Of a DNA stretch of 64,000 bases, positions 35,109-44,213 are shown piece after piece. Both the position numbers and the translations under genes were made by a program. This DNA is from Pseudomonas gingeri (GTDB lineage Bacteria; Pseudomonadota; Gammaproteobacteria; Pseudomonadales; Pseudomonadaceae): assembly GCF_013386115.1 (NCBI RefSeq), contig NZ_JACAOR010000001.1:28639-92638 (forward strand). Reading direction: 5' to 3'. Under the pieces are notes generated by a model that did not search any database, was not told the origin of the DNA, and worked only from the letters and a program-made list of their open reading frames with translations. Within the stretch, counting starts at the first letter, position 1; every line of letters begins with the position of its first letter.

Positions 35109-35509
35109 GGCTTGCCCCTCCGGAACCGTTCGATCTTCGCCAGTGCCCGCTCCAGATTCGGATCGCCATAGACGACATAGCGGTGATCGACGACAACGGC
35201 CGGGATCCGGGTGATCCCCAGGCTCCAGGCGTCCACGATGTCCTGGTGGGCACGACTGATGTCCGCGCTGGATTCGGCGGTCATGTTTTCCTGGAATACC
35301 GCCTGTGCCTCTTCAGGGTCGGCGGGAAGGCCCTTGGAAAGCATCACCTCCAGGTGATCGAGGCGATCGAGATGGATCAGGCGGACGTCCGCCGGTACTT
35401 CAACGGGATGGGCCGAGTCGGTGATGACCCAGGTGCTGGCGAAGCAGGCTGGAGCAAGAGCCAGCAGGGCGACGGCGCCAACCTGCGGCAGGGAAGGTGA
35501 GAGATTCAT
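35105..35509 (-). CDS. Integrating conjugative element protein, TIGR03757 family
   Basis: A 134-residue exported protein related to TrbC/thioredoxin-like conjugation factors. A signal peptide (VGAVALLALAPACFA) is followed by STWVITDSAHPVEVPADVRLIHLD and the C-terminal WSLGITRIPAVVVDHRYVVYG, the family signature. The ATG at 35509 is chosen; a TTG 13 codons upstream would precede the signal peptide. First gene of the three-gene ICE block. A further mating gene would normally follow TIGR03755, but a convergent DUF2857 gene does instead. Confidence 0.85.
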   Translation of the reverse strand: MNLSPSLPQVGAVALLALAPACFASTWVITDSAHPVEVPADVRLIHLDRLDHLEVMLSKGLPADPEEAQAVFQENMTAESSADISRAHQDIVDAWSLGITRIPAVVVDHRYVVYGDPNLERALAKIERFRRGKP

Positions 35510-35656
35510 GGGCAAGATCCGAGTGGCAGAAGCCTGGATCCTCTGCAAAACGGGCCATGGTCACAGCAGGAAAACTGATTTGTGCCCGGGAGTTTCCTGC
35601 CGGCACGGGAAGACCCTCGCCCCGTTCCGCAAACGAGGCGGCTGGGGCGAAGCGGC

Positions 35657-36127
35657 TCAGTGCTCCTTGCTCAACGGCAGGGCTGTCTTGTAGCGCACCT
35701 GTTTCAACGACAGGCTGGAGCGGATTTTTTCGACTTCCGGCATCGGCGACAGCCGTTCGATGATGAAATGCTCCAGCGCCTGCATGTCCGCCATGACCAC
35801 GCGGATCAGATAATCGGCGTCGCCCGTCATCAGGTAGCACTCCATCACTTCGTCGCATTCGCAGATCTGCCGTTCGAAATTCTGCAGCGCCTCGCGTCCC
35901 TGCTGTTTCAGGCTGATGGAGATAAACACGTTCAAACGCAGGCCCAGGTGCTCGGGCGCCAGCAGGGCCACGTATTCGCGGATGCAGCCGGAGGCCTCCA
36001 GGGCCTTGACGCGAGTCAGGCAGGGCGAGGGCGAGAGATGCACGCGCCTGGCCAATTCCACGTTGGACAGGCTGCTGTCCCTTTGCAGCTCCCGGAGGAT
36101 CTTCAAGTCGATATTATCGAAGTTCAT
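35657..36127 (-). CDS. Lrp/AsnC family transcriptional regulator
   Basis: A 156-residue Lrp-type regulator: N-terminal winged HTH (DLKILRELQRDSSLSNVELARRVHLSPSPCLTRVKALE) and a C-terminal RAM ligand/oligomerisation domain (ECYLMTGDADYLIRVVMADMQALEHFI). It is divergent from the pyruvate-dehydrogenase-type E1 gene across 120 bp. In P. putida the Lrp-type MdeR is divergent from mdeA-mdeB (methionine gamma-lyase and a 2-oxobutyrate E1). The arrangement here is the same, minus mdeA, so this may be an MdeR relative. Confidence 0.9.
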   Translation of the reverse strand: MNFDNIDLKILRELQRDSSLSNVELARRVHLSPSPCLTRVKALEASGCIREYVALLAPEHLGLRLNVFISISLKQQGREALQNFERQICECDEVMECYLMTGDADYLIRVVMADMQALEHFIIERLSPMPEVEKIRSSLSLKQVRYKTALPLSKEH

Positions 36128-36162
36128 TATGCTTCCAGTTTTATTGTTGGCGGACTTTTATG

Positions 36163-36177
36163 CCGCAAAGCATGCGG
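36163..36177. promoter_or_regulatory. Candidate Lrp-type operator
   Basis: CCGCAAAGCATGCGG is a 15-bp inverted repeat (arms CCGCA and TGCGG) with an A/T-containing centre, as Lrp-family boxes often have. It lies in the 120-bp divergent region between the Lrp gene and the E1 gene, the expected place for autoregulation and control of the E1 gene. Confidence 0.4.
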
Positions 36178-36247
36178 TTTTTGCTTCATAACGGTCAAAA
36201 AAATTGCCTGGCCCGGCATAGACTAATAAGAAAAAGAGGAGGCGCCA

Positions 36248-38944
36248 ATGAACCGTTTTGACTCTATCGATTCCATTGCACAAGCCACGGCAGACAGCGA
36301 TGAACTGCAGGAGTGGCGTGACGCCTTGCAGTCGCTGTTGGCCAACAGCGGCCCGCAGAGAACCAGGCAGGTGCTCGACATGCTGGCCGAGATCGCGCGG
36401 ACCCCGGCAGTCGCCTGGCAGCCGCCCTCCAACAGTCCCTACGTGAACAGCATTGCGGTCGAGCAACAACCGCGCTTTCCCGGCGACCTCGCCACCGAGG
36501 AACGCCTGGCATCGATTACCCGCTGGAATGCCCTGGCCATGGTGGTCCGCGCCAATCGCGCCTATGGCGAACTGGGCGGACATATCGCCAGTTATGCCAG
36601 TGCGGCGGACCTGTTCGAGGTCGGCTTCAACCATTTCTTCCGGGCCCGTGGCGATCGCTTCGACGGCGACCTGGTGTTCTACCAGCCGCACTCGGCACCG
36701 GGCATCTATGCCCGCGCCTTTCTCGAAGGGCGCCTGGGCGAGCGCGAACTGGAGCACTATCGCCAGGAGATCAGCGCGCGCAAGGCCGGTGTCCAGGGCT
36801 TGTCCAGTTACCCGCATCCCTGGCTGATGCCGGACTTCTGGCAGTTCCCCACCGGCTCGATGGGCATCGGTCCCATCAGCTCGATTTTCCAGGCGCGGTT
36901 CATGCGCTACCTGCACCATCGCGGCCTGCAGGACACCACCGACCGCCATGTGTGGGGCGTCTTCGGCGATGGCGAGATGGATGAGCCGGAAAGCATGTCG
37001 GCCCTGACCCTGGCGGCCCGGGAAGGGCTGGACAACCTGACTTGGGTGGTCAACTGCAACCTGCAGCGCCTGGACGGTCCGGTGCGCGGCAACGGGCGGA
37101 TCATCGATGAACTGGAAGCGTTGTTCCAGGGAGCTGGCTGGAACGTGATCAAGCTGGTCTGGGGCTCGGACTGGGACGCGCTGCTGGCGCGGGACGATGA
37201 CGGCCTGCTGGTGCGTACGCTGTCGCAAACCGTCGATGGCCAGTTCCAGACCTTTGCCGCCAAGGACGGCGCCTATAACCGCGAACACTTCTTTGGACAG
37301 GACGAAGCCCTGGCCCGGCTGGTTCGAGGCATGAGCGATGAACAGATCGACCGTCTCAAGCGCGGCGGCCATGACATGCTCAAGATCCATGCCGCCTACC
37401 GGGCGGCGAGCCTGCACGAAGGCCGGCCGACGGTGATCCTGGCCCAGACCAAGAAAGGCTTCGGCATGGGGGAGGCCGGGCAGGGCAAGATGACCACGCA
37501 CCAGCAGAAGAAACTCGATCGGGAAGCGCTGCTGGCCTTTCGCGACCGTTTCCGCCTGCCGCTGTCGGATGAACAAGTGGAAACCCTGAGCTTCTATAAA
37601 CCGGCTGAAGACAGTGCGGAAATGCGTTATCTGCGCCATCGCCGCGAACTGCTCGGCGGCAGCGTACCGTCGCGCAACCGCGAAGCCGCGCCGGTGACTG
37701 TCCCGGCCATCGACGGGTATGCGGGGTTCTCCACCCGGGCCGAGGGCAAGGAGATGTCCACCACGATGGCCTTTGTGCGGATGCTCGGCAACCTGCTCAA
37801 GGACAGGCAACTGGGACCGAGGATCGTTCCCATCGTCGCCGACGAGGCCCGTACCTTCGGCATGGCCAACCTGTTCCGACAGATCGGCATCTACTCCAGC
37901 GTCGGGCAGCGCTACGAGCCGGAGGACATCGGTTCGATTCTCAGCTATCGCGAAGCTACCGACGGCCAGATACTCGAAGAAGGGATCAGCGAGGCCAGCG
38001 CCATCAGCTCCTGGGTGGCGGCGGCCACCAGCTATTCGGTCCACGGCTTGCGCATGCTGCCGTTCTACATCTACTACTCGATGTTCGGTTTCCAGCGTGT
38101 CGGTGACCTGATCTGGGCCGCTGCCGACCAGCGGGCGCGAGGTTTCCTGCTGGGCGCGACCGCGGGGCGTACCACCCTGGGTGGCGAGGGGCTGCAGCAC
38201 CAGGACGGCTCCAGCCACCTGATCGCCTCCACCATCCCGAACTGTCGCGCCTACGATCCGGCCTTTGCCAGCGAGTTCGCGGTCATCCTCGATCACGGTA
38301 TGCGCCAGATGATGGAACATGAGGTCGACGAGTTCTACTACGTCACCCTGATGAATGAAAACTACGCGCAACCCTCGCTGCCTGAGGGGGTAGAGTCATC
38401 CATCATTCGTGGCATGTACCGTTTGAGCGAGCCGGGGGAACCGACGCCGAAAGGCCAGGTGCGGCTGCTGGGCTCGGGCACGATCCTGCGCGAAGCCCAG
38501 GCGGCCGCCGAACTGTTGGCCAGCGACTGGCAGATCGACAGTGAAGTCTGGAGCGTCACCAGTTTCAGCGAACTGGCCCGGGAGGCCCGTGAGGTCGAAC
38601 GCTGGAACCGTTTGCACCCGCTGGAACACGCCAGGCAAAGCCATCTGGCCGACTGCCTGCCCAAGGGCGCGCCGGTGATTGCGGTGTCGGACTATGTCCG
38701 CGCCTTGCCGCAGCTGATCGGCTCATACATCGAGTCGCGCTACTGCGTGCTGGGGACAGACGGCTTCGGGCGCAGCGATACCCGGGCGGCGTTGCGCGAC
38801 TTTTTCGAGGTGGACCGTCATCACATCGTCCTGGCCGCCTTGTCGGCACTGGCCGACGAAGGGCATCTCGATCGCAGCCTGTGTGCCCAGGCTATCGAGC
38901 GCTACGCCCTGGCGGTCGACAGCGACAGTGCCTGGACCTGCTGA
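36248..38944 (+). CDS. aceE: Pyruvate dehydrogenase-type E1 component, homodimeric (2-oxobutyrate E1 / MdeB-like)
   Basis: An 898-residue thiamine-diphosphate enzyme of the AceE homodimeric type. The ThDP motif begins GVFGDGEMDEPESM at about 237 and ends in NCNLQRLDGPVRGN. The pyrimidine domain starts near 500 (KEMSTTMAFVRMLGNLLKD). Strong GAGGAGG ribosome site. It decarboxylates a 2-oxoacid and passes the acyl group to an E2 lipoyl domain encoded elsewhere. No E2 or E3 gene is adjacent, so this is not the housekeeping aceEF locus. The divergent Lrp gene suggests an MdeB-like role with 2-oxobutyrate. Confidence 0.9.
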   Translation: MNRFDSIDSIAQATADSDELQEWRDALQSLLANSGPQRTRQVLDMLAEIARTPAVAWQPPSNSPYVNSIAVEQQPRFPGDLATEERLASITRWNALAMVVRANRAYGELGGHIASYASAADLFEVGFNHFFRARGDRFDGDLVFYQPHSAPGIYARAFLEGRLGERELEHYRQEISARKAGVQGLSSYPHPWLMPDFWQFPTGSMGIGPISSIFQARFMRYLHHRGLQDTTDRHVWGVFGDGEMDEPESMSALTLAAREGLDNLTWVVNCNLQRLDGPVRGNGRIIDELEALFQGAGWNVIKLVWGSDWDALLARDDDGLLVRTLSQTVDGQFQTFAAKDGAYNREHFFGQDEALARLVRGMSDEQIDRLKRGGHDMLKIHAAYRAASLHEGRPTVILAQTKKGFGMGEAGQGKMTTHQQKKLDREALLAFRDRFRLPLSDEQVETLSFYKPAEDSAEMRYLRHRRELLGGSVPSRNREAAPVTVPAIDGYAGFSTRAEGKEMSTTMAFVRMLGNLLKDRQLGPRIVPIVADEARTFGMANLFRQIGIYSSVGQRYEPEDIGSILSYREATDGQILEEGISEASAISSWVAAATSYSVHGLRMLPFYIYYSMFGFQRVGDLIWAAADQRARGFLLGATAGRTTLGGEGLQHQDGSSHLIASTIPNCRAYDPAFASEFAVILDHGMRQMMEHEVDEFYYVTLMNENYAQPSLPEGVESSIIRGMYRLSEPGEPTPKGQVRLLGSGTILREAQAAAELLASDWQIDSEVWSVTSFSELAREAREVERWNRLHPLEHARQSHLADCLPKGAPVIAVSDYVRALPQLIGSYIESRYCVLGTDGFGRSDTRAALRDFFEVDRHHIVLAALSALADEGHLDRSLCAQAIERYALAVDSDSAWTC

Positions 38945-39023
38945 GCGCCCGGACGGCATGTCCTTCCCGGGGCGGGCTTTGGACGGTCCGCCGCGGGAGT
39001 GCGCTCGTGTCTCGGGCGCCGAC

Positions 39024-39773
39024 TCAACCGGGCATCGGTTCCCGGCTGAAGGCATCGAGTTCGCGCACCAGGCTCTGTGCCGCCAGCATCACCAGTTCGC
39101 GACCTTTTTCCGGTGTCGCCAGGGCCGGGTCCGAACCCATGCGGCCGTCCGGGTGACGGGCACGGAAGTCGAGGGCTTCGCGGATGGGGCCCGAGGGTGC
39201 GATCTGCGGTGAGTACTCGGCGGACTTGATGGCTTCCGGATAGGCCCATTGCGTGATCGCAATCTCCGATGGCGTGGCATGGGAGCCATGCCCGGTCGGA
39301 AACTGTTGGCGGGCCAGTTCACCGACTCCCTCCAGATCCCACCAGTTGCACAGCTTCAGGGCGAATCCTGCCGGGCGCCGGGCGAAACTGGCTTCGGCGT
39401 AAAGCTCCGAGAACGCCGCTTCAATCGAGGCGATATTGCCGCCGTGGCCATTGAGGAAAAGGATTTTCTCGAAGCCATGGCCGGCCAGCGAGCGTGTCCA
39501 GTCGCCGATGGCGGCGATAAAAGTCGAAGGCCGCAGGGAAATGGTTCCGGCGAAGCCGAGATGGTGTTGGGCCATACCGATATTGAAGGTCGGTGCGATG
39601 AGGATATCGGCGTTTTTCTGCGCCTCATGGGCAATGATCTGCGGGCACATCCAGTCGGTGCCCAGCAGGCCGGTCGGTCCATGCTGCTCGTTGGACCCGA
39701 TGGGAACCACGATGGTCCGGCTGCGTTGGAGAAATTGTCCGATCTCGGCCCAGGTCGACAGGTGTAAAAGCAT
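39024..39773 (-). CDS. Creatininase family amidohydrolase
   Basis: A 249-residue metal-dependent amidohydrolase. Metal ligands are visible in [21 protein letters not shown] (Glu/His/Asp), [16 protein letters not shown] (His) and [14 protein letters not shown] (His/Glu). The family includes creatinine amidohydrolase, MftE-like peptidases and lactamases such as those in pyrimidine or riboflavin-related pathways. No creatinase or transporter is adjacent, so substrate is open. It is divergent from a LysR gene that probably controls it. Confidence 0.85.
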   Translation of the reverse strand: MLLHLSTWAEIGQFLQRSRTIVVPIGSNEQHGPTGLLGTDWMCPQIIAHEAQKNADILIAPTFNIGMAQHHLGFAGTISLRPSTFIAAIGDWTRSLAGHGFEKILFLNGHGGNIASIEAAFSELYAEASFARRPAGFALKLCNWWDLEGVGELARQQFPTGHGSHATPSEIAITQWAYPEAIKSAEYSPQIAPSGPIREALDFRARHPDGRMGSDPALATPEKGRELVMLAAQSLVRELDAFSREPMPG

Positions 39774-39901
39774 GTGGGTTCCTCGTGGGTCTGTGTTTGT
39801 TGCCAGTCATGGTGCTCCGGCCTGTCGGTATCAGCAAGAGCAACCAAGTTCATGTATCGTTGCCCTGCAAGCAACAGTCATGTCCGGAGGAGTGCCCCGT
39901 C

Positions 39902-40825
39902 GTGCGCGAGATCAATCAACAACGGCTGCGGTATTTTCATGAGGTGCTGGTCCACGGTTCGATTCGTGGGGCGGCGGACAACATCAATACCTCGCCTTCG
40001 GTCATCACGCGCCAGATCAAGCTGCTGGAAGAAGAACTCGGCGCCAGGCTGTTCGAACGCCAGGCCCGTGGTGTCCGGCCAACCGAGGCCGCCGCGCACC
40101 TGCTGGAGTTCTGGCGTGGCTATCGATCGCACCAGGAGCGGCTCGAAGACCAGTTGCAGGCCATCAAGGGCCTGCAGCAGGGGCATGTGCGGGTGGTCAC
40201 CAGCGAGGGCTATGTCGAGACCCTGGCAGACAGCGTTCTGGCGCCGTTCTGCAAGCAGTATCCGAAACTCGATATCAGCCTGGATATCCTGCCGGTCGAC
40301 GACGTGCTGGGCGAGGTCGCCGAGAATCGTGCGCACATCGGGCTGGCCTACAATCCTCCCGCGCATCCGCATATCCAGTACCGGGCCACGTCGCCGCAAC
40401 CGCTGATTCTGCTGGTGCGCCCCGATCATCCGCTGGCTTTACGCGGAGGGTCGGCCACCGTCGCGGACATGCTGGCCTGTCCGCTGGTATTGACGCCCAG
40501 CACATTTGGCATCGGTCATGCGCTGAAGATGCTGGAGTTCGCCGAAGGGATCGAGGTGCGGCCGGCCCTGCTGAGCAACTCCCTGGTCGCCCTCAAGCGC
40601 CTGGTGGCATCCGGGGATTTTGCCTCGTTGCTCGGCGAGTTCGCCGCCTACCGGGAAATCGCCCGGGGAGAGCTGGCAGCGGTCCCGATCGATCACCCAT
40701 TGTTCCTCGGCATCGAGGCGAAACTGCTGGTGAAGTCTGGCCGGCCACTGGCCGCAGCGCCCCAGGAGTTGTTGCGCTGGATGCTGCAGCGTTTGCCGAT
40801 GTTTGCTGGCGGCGAGGCGATATAG
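39902..40825 (+). CDS. LysR family transcriptional regulator
   Basis: A 307-residue LysR protein. [52 protein letters not shown]. Effector domain from about 90 ([24 protein letters not shown]). Start taken as the GTG at 39902, preceded by GGAGGAG; the open frame upstream to 39785 is not LysR-like. Divergent from the creatininase gene across 128 bp. Confidence 0.88.
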   Translation: MREINQQRLRYFHEVLVHGSIRGAADNINTSPSVITRQIKLLEEELGARLFERQARGVRPTEAAAHLLEFWRGYRSHQERLEDQLQAIKGLQQGHVRVVTSEGYVETLADSVLAPFCKQYPKLDISLDILPVDDVLGEVAENRAHIGLAYNPPAHPHIQYRATSPQPLILLVRPDHPLALRGGSATVADMLACPLVLTPSTFGIGHALKMLEFAEGIEVRPALLSNSLVALKRLVASGDFASLLGEFAAYREIARGELAAVPIDHPLFLGIEAKLLVKSGRPLAAAPQELLRWMLQRLPMFAGGEAI

Positions 40826-40842
40826 ATTGTTGGTCAGTTGGC

Positions 40843-40875
40843 GACATTTGGCGTTTTGATTGGGTCAAATGTCGT
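40843..40875. other. Long inverted repeat after the LysR gene
   Basis: CGACATTTG at 40843-40851 and CAAATGTCG at 40867-40875 are perfect 9-bp arms with a 15-nt spacer. It starts 18 bp past the LysR stop, in AT-rich DNA. Either a terminator for that gene or a binding site belonging to the following orphan gene. Confidence 0.45.
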
Positions 40876-41061
40876 ATCCTTTTGTACTGACTCCTTCGGC
40901 AGTGACTCTGCACTTGTGGAATCTGCTGGTGAGTTGCGATCTGGCGGCAGGGCAGTTCAGGCTTGTCTCGCAGGAAGGGTTTGGACTAGATACTCGGTTG
41001 TTCAAATAAGCCGTGTTTGTTCAAGGCTGCATTTACTTATGGAAAGGGAATTGAGGTGTTT

Positions 41062-41301
41062 ATGGGGCGTCTTCGATACACAGAGATAGATACCAATATT
41101 GAGTATGTTTGGCCCTGCAGCGAAAGAGAAGCTCGTCAGATTGACGTACTCACCTCCGCTTCAAATGTGACCATTAATATGGTTGATTCCGGTGGCACAA
41201 TCACTTTTGCAGCGGGCAGTCCTGTCACGCTTGTATCTGCGAAGGGCAAAAGCAGTTTTGCTGACCCGAATGACATTATTGCCGAAGCAAAAAAAATATG
41301 A
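41062..41301 (+). CDS. Orphan hypothetical protein in an AT-rich island
   Basis: A 79-residue protein with GAGGTG 6 nt before its ATG. It starts GRLRYTEIDTNIEYVWPCSE, is rich in beta-branched residues (VTINMVDSGGTITFAAGSPVTLV), has no signal peptide and ends DPNDIIAEAKKI. The region 40826-41368 is clearly less GC-rich than its surroundings and uses A/T-ending codons, which suggests acquisition from elsewhere. Not recognised. The gene is flanked by two inverted repeats. Confidence 0.55.
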   Translation: MGRLRYTEIDTNIEYVWPCSEREARQIDVLTSASNVTINMVDSGGTITFAAGSPVTLVSAKGKSSFADPNDIIAEAKKI

Positions 41302-41368
41302 ACCCGACTAGAGCGGCAGCCTTCGAAGCGTTTGTATACGCATCATTATAAGTGATCAGTCCTTGCAA

Positions 41369-41398
41369 TCGGGCCATGCCCATGCAGGCGTGGCCCGA
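41369..41398. terminator. Strong hairpin between convergent genes
   Basis: TCGGGCCATGCC at 41369-41380 pairs with GGCGTGGCCCGA at 41387-41398 (12-bp stem with one G-T pair, 6-nt loop). It lies between the orphan gene and the polyol dehydrogenase stop, placed to act in both directions, although no long T-run follows. Confidence 0.6.
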
Positions 41399-41418
41399 AA
41401 GTGAGGTTCAAATGCCGC

Positions 41419-42453
41419 TCATGCGGGCAGGGTGATCTGCAACTTGACGTCCCGTGGCAGCGCCTGGTCGGCGCGCTCGAAGGCTTCGATCGAGCGGTCG
41501 AACGGGTAGCTGGCGGTGATCAGCGGCTTCACGTCGATCTTGCCGCTCGCCAGCAGGGCGATCGCGCGTTCATAGACGTTGGCGTAACGGAACACCGTCA
41601 CCAGGCGGATTTCCTTGACCATCAGCGCGACGATATCCAGGGCCACCGTGGATGCCGGCATGCCGACACAGATCACGGTGCCGCCGGGACGCAGGTGACT
41701 CGCCAGATCGACAAAGGCCGCGGCGGCGCCGGAGCACTCGAAGACCAGGTCGACACCGCGCTTTTGCGTCAATGCGGCCACCTGGCCGCTCAGGTCGGGG
41801 CCGGTCAGTGCCTCGATTCCCGGGTAGTGTGCGACGTTCTGCAGCTTTTCGGCGGCCGGGTCGAAGATCAGCACACGGGCACAGCCGGCGGCCAATGCAC
41901 AGAGTGCGGTGAGAATGCCGATGGTCCCGGCGCCCAGCACCAGCGCCACGTCGCCCGGTTGCACGCCGGCCTTGGTGGCAGCCTGCATACCCACGGCCAG
42001 GGGCTCGACCATGGCCCCTTCGGCCTGGCTGATGGTGGCGGGCAAGCGATAGACCAGCGTCGCCGGGTGTATCACCTCCGAGGTCAGGCAGCCATGGATT
42101 GGCGGCGTTGCCCAGAAGGTCAGCGACGGATCGAGGTTGTACTGGCCGATACGGCTGGGGCGGCTGGAAAAATCCGGGATGCCGGGCTCGATGCAGACCC
42201 GATCGCCCGGACTCAGGTCGACCACCTCCGCGCCACACTCCAGCACCGTGCCGGCGGCCTCATGACCCAGGACCATCGGTGCATCGACCACAAAGGGGCC
42301 GATACGGCCATGGCGATAGTAGTGAATGTCGCTGCCACAGATACCGACTACATCCATGCGTATGCGCACGTCCCTGGTGCCCAGCACGGCGGGCAGTTCG
42401 ATCTCGCGCAGGGCGAGTTGACGCGGACTTTCGAGAACAAGAGCCTGTGCCAT
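41419..42453 (-). CDS. Zinc-type polyol (xylitol/sorbitol-like) dehydrogenase
   Basis: A 344-residue MDR enzyme. Catalytic zinc ligands Cys39, His64 and Glu65 lie in [10 protein letters not shown] and GHEAAGTV. The NAD fold has [19 protein letters not shown] at about 180, and [20 protein letters not shown] is typical of xylitol/sorbitol dehydrogenases. The structural-zinc lobe (about 91-108), which usually has four Cys, contains none. It oxidises a pentitol to a ketopentose, probably xylitol or arabitol to xylulose. Last gene of the minus arm, 9 bp after the SDR gene. Confidence 0.88.
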   Translation of the reverse strand: MAQALVLESPRQLALREIELPAVLGTRDVRIRMDVVGICGSDIHYYRHGRIGPFVVDAPMVLGHEAAGTVLECGAEVVDLSPGDRVCIEPGIPDFSSRPSRIGQYNLDPSLTFWATPPIHGCLTSEVIHPATLVYRLPATISQAEGAMVEPLAVGMQAATKAGVQPGDVALVLGAGTIGILTALCALAAGCARVLIFDPAAEKLQNVAHYPGIEALTGPDLSGQVAALTQKRGVDLVFECSGAAAAFVDLASHLRPGGTVICVGMPASTVALDIVALMVKEIRLVTVFRYANVYERAIALLASGKIDVKPLITASYPFDRSIEAFERADQALPRDVKLQITLPA

Positions 42454-42462
42454 GGTGACACC

Positions 42463-43224
42463 TCATATGCATGTATAGCCGGCATCGGCCGTGATGATGG
42501 AGCCCGTCAGCAGGCTGGCTGCATCCGATGCCAGGAACTGCACCAGGGATGCTATTTCGTGGGGCTGGCCCATGCGCCCGGCGGGCGTCATTTCGAGCCA
42601 CCTCTCGATCAGCCCGGGCTGGCTTTCCAGCCCTTGCAGCAGGGGCGTCTCTATATAGGTGGGCGCAACGGCATTGACCCGGACACCGCGTGCGGCCCAT
42701 TCCACCGCCAGGGACCGGGTCAGATGGTGCACCCCCGCCTTGGAGGCGTTGTAGTGACACTGGGGCTGCGGAACATTGACGATCTGCCCGGACATCGAGC
42801 CGATATTGATGATCGAGCCGCGCCCGGCCTCGAGCATCCGCCGGCCGAAGCCGCGGCATGTGCGGAACACGCCGCCCAGGTTGACGCCGATGACCTTGTC
42901 CCATTCGGCGTCGCTCATGTCTTCTGCCGGGGTATTGGTCACGATGCCGGCATTGCAGACGAGGATGTCCAGCGCCGGCAGCGCGGCGGCCAGGGCATTG
43001 ACCGCCGTGCTGTCGGTCACGTCGAGGGCCTCGGCCCGGGCCTGGTAGCCCTTGGCGTTGAGTGCCTGCGCGGTGGCCTCGGCGCGTTCGCGCAGGATAT
43101 CGGTGCAGATCACCTCGGCACCCGTTGCGGCCAGCGCCTCGGCGATCGCCGCGCCGATGCCTTGGCCCGCGCCGGTCACCAGTGCGAGCTTGCCGGTCAG
43201 CGATTGTTTTTCACGGTAGTTCAT
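42463..43224 (-). CDS. SDR family polyol/sugar dehydrogenase
   Basis: A 253-residue classical SDR with GAGQGIG at 18-24, CNAGIV at 90, Ser143, and the intact HYNASK catalytic motif (Tyr158, Lys162). The AGVHHLTRSLAVEWA segment is typical of polyol dehydrogenases such as galactitol, arabitol and threitol enzymes. The frame is open far upstream, but the ATG at 43224 has a good GAGGGAC site and the standard N terminus. It works with the zinc enzyme encoded next, perhaps on another stereoisomer or on the aldose. Confidence 0.88.
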   Translation of the reverse strand: MNYREKQSLTGKLALVTGAGQGIGAAIAEALAATGAEVICTDILRERAEATAQALNAKGYQARAEALDVTDSTAVNALAAALPALDILVCNAGIVTNTPAEDMSDAEWDKVIGVNLGGVFRTCRGFGRRMLEAGRGSIINIGSMSGQIVNVPQPQCHYNASKAGVHHLTRSLAVEWAARGVRVNAVAPTYIETPLLQGLESQPGLIERWLEMTPAGRMGQPHEIASLVQFLASDAASLLTGSIITADAGYTCI

Positions 43225-43247
43225 CGTCCGTCCCTCCAGGTCTGCTC

Positions 43248-44213
43248 TCAGGTCAGCGCACAACGCAACGCTTCGCCGCGCAGGCCGCGCAACGCTTCTT
43301 CGCTGGCCAGGCGCTGCAGGGTGTCTACCGAGGCGTCCGAGAAGAACGCCGCGTGGGGCGACATCAGCACATGGGGCGCGGTACGCAGTGGCGAACCGGT
43401 GGGCAGGGGCTCCTGCTCGAAGACATCCAGTCCGGCACCGGAGAGGTGGCCGCCGACCAGCGCCGCGCTCAGGGCTGTTTCGTCGATCAGGCCACCCCGG
43501 GAGCAGTTGATCAGGATCGTCCCACGAGGCATGCGCGCGATGGCGGCGGCATCGATGACATGGCGGGTTTCGGGCGTCAGTGGCACATGCAGCGACAGCA
43601 CGTTGGCCATGCTGATGACCTCTTCGCGGGACATCGGCTCGATCCCGGCGGCACGGGCCTGCTGGTGGGTGACATAGGGATCGAAGCCAATGATGCGGCA
43701 ACCGAACACCGCCATGCGGGTCGCGTAGGCACGGGCAATCCGCCCGAGGCCGATCAGGCCGACGGTGGTGTCGCGCAATGAGCGCACGCCATCGACCATT
43801 TGCGCGATCTTCCATTCGCCCTCACGGATGCCCGTGCCGTAGTGGTCGAGTTTGCGCGCCAGGGCCAGGGTCATGGCGGCAGCATGATCGGCCACTTCTT
43901 CGATGCCGTAGTCCGGCACGTTGCACACGCGCACTCCCACTTCCCTGGCCGCGGCGAGATCGACGTTGTCGACACCGACGCCGTAGCGCACGATCACCGC
44001 GCCCGGCGCCATCGCCTGCATCACGCGGCGGGTCATCGGCGCAAAGTTGTTCAGTACGGCATGCGCATCCCGTACCGCTTCCAGGGTTTCTTCTTCGGTG
44101 CGGCACTGATGCTCGAAGAACCCGGCGCCGGCAGCCTCCGCCGCGGCTTTTTCATGGCGGGTGTTGCCGAAGGCCTGGTCGGTGACCACCAGTTTCATCG
44201 TTGTGCGGCTCAT
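43248..44213 (-). CDS. D-isomer-specific 2-hydroxyacid dehydrogenase
   Basis: A 321-residue NAD(P)-dependent enzyme with the Rossmann motif GLIGLGRIARAYA at about 150 and the active-site segments INCSRGGLID (Arg), DVFEQEPLP (Glu) and SPHAAFFS (His). It resembles C-terminal-binding-protein-like or glyoxylate/hydroxypyruvate reductases. The ATG overlaps the stop of the FAH-type gene (ATGA), so the two are co-translated. Probably interconverts a 2-keto acid of the pentose pathway and its hydroxy acid, such as glyoxylate/glycolate; substrate not determined. Confidence 0.88.
   Translation of the reverse strand: MSRTTMKLVVTDQAFGNTRHEKAAAEAAGAGFFEHQCRTEEETLEAVRDAHAVLNNFAPMTRRVMQAMAPGAVIVRYGVGVDNVDLAAAREVGVRVCNVPDYGIEEVADHAAAMTLALARKLDHYGTGIREGEWKIAQMVDGVRSLRDTTVGLIGLGRIARAYATRMAVFGCRIIGFDPYVTHQQARAAGIEPMSREEVISMANVLSLHVPLTPETRHVIDAAAIARMPRGTILINCSRGGLIDETALSAALVGGHLSGAGLDVFEQEPLPTGSPLRTAPHVLMSPHAAFFSDASVDTLQRLASEEALRGLRGEALRCALT

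Noticed and set aside
30169..35656. Direct repeats that could be ICE attachment sites flanking the accessory block
   Set aside because: No matching repeat of useful length was found by eye between the two flanks; a computed repeat search would be needed.
36158..38371. A 737-codon open frame opposite the E1 gene
   Set aside because: It is an antisense shadow of a clear AceE-type coding sequence and has no domain or ribosome site.
41401..43677. A 758-codon open frame on the plus strand across the dehydrogenase genes
   Set aside because: It is the antisense of three clear genes (zinc dehydrogenase, SDR, 2-hydroxyacid dehydrogenase). Its composition is His/Gln/Arg/Gly-rich as expected for a shadow frame in GC-rich DNA, with no recognisable domain.
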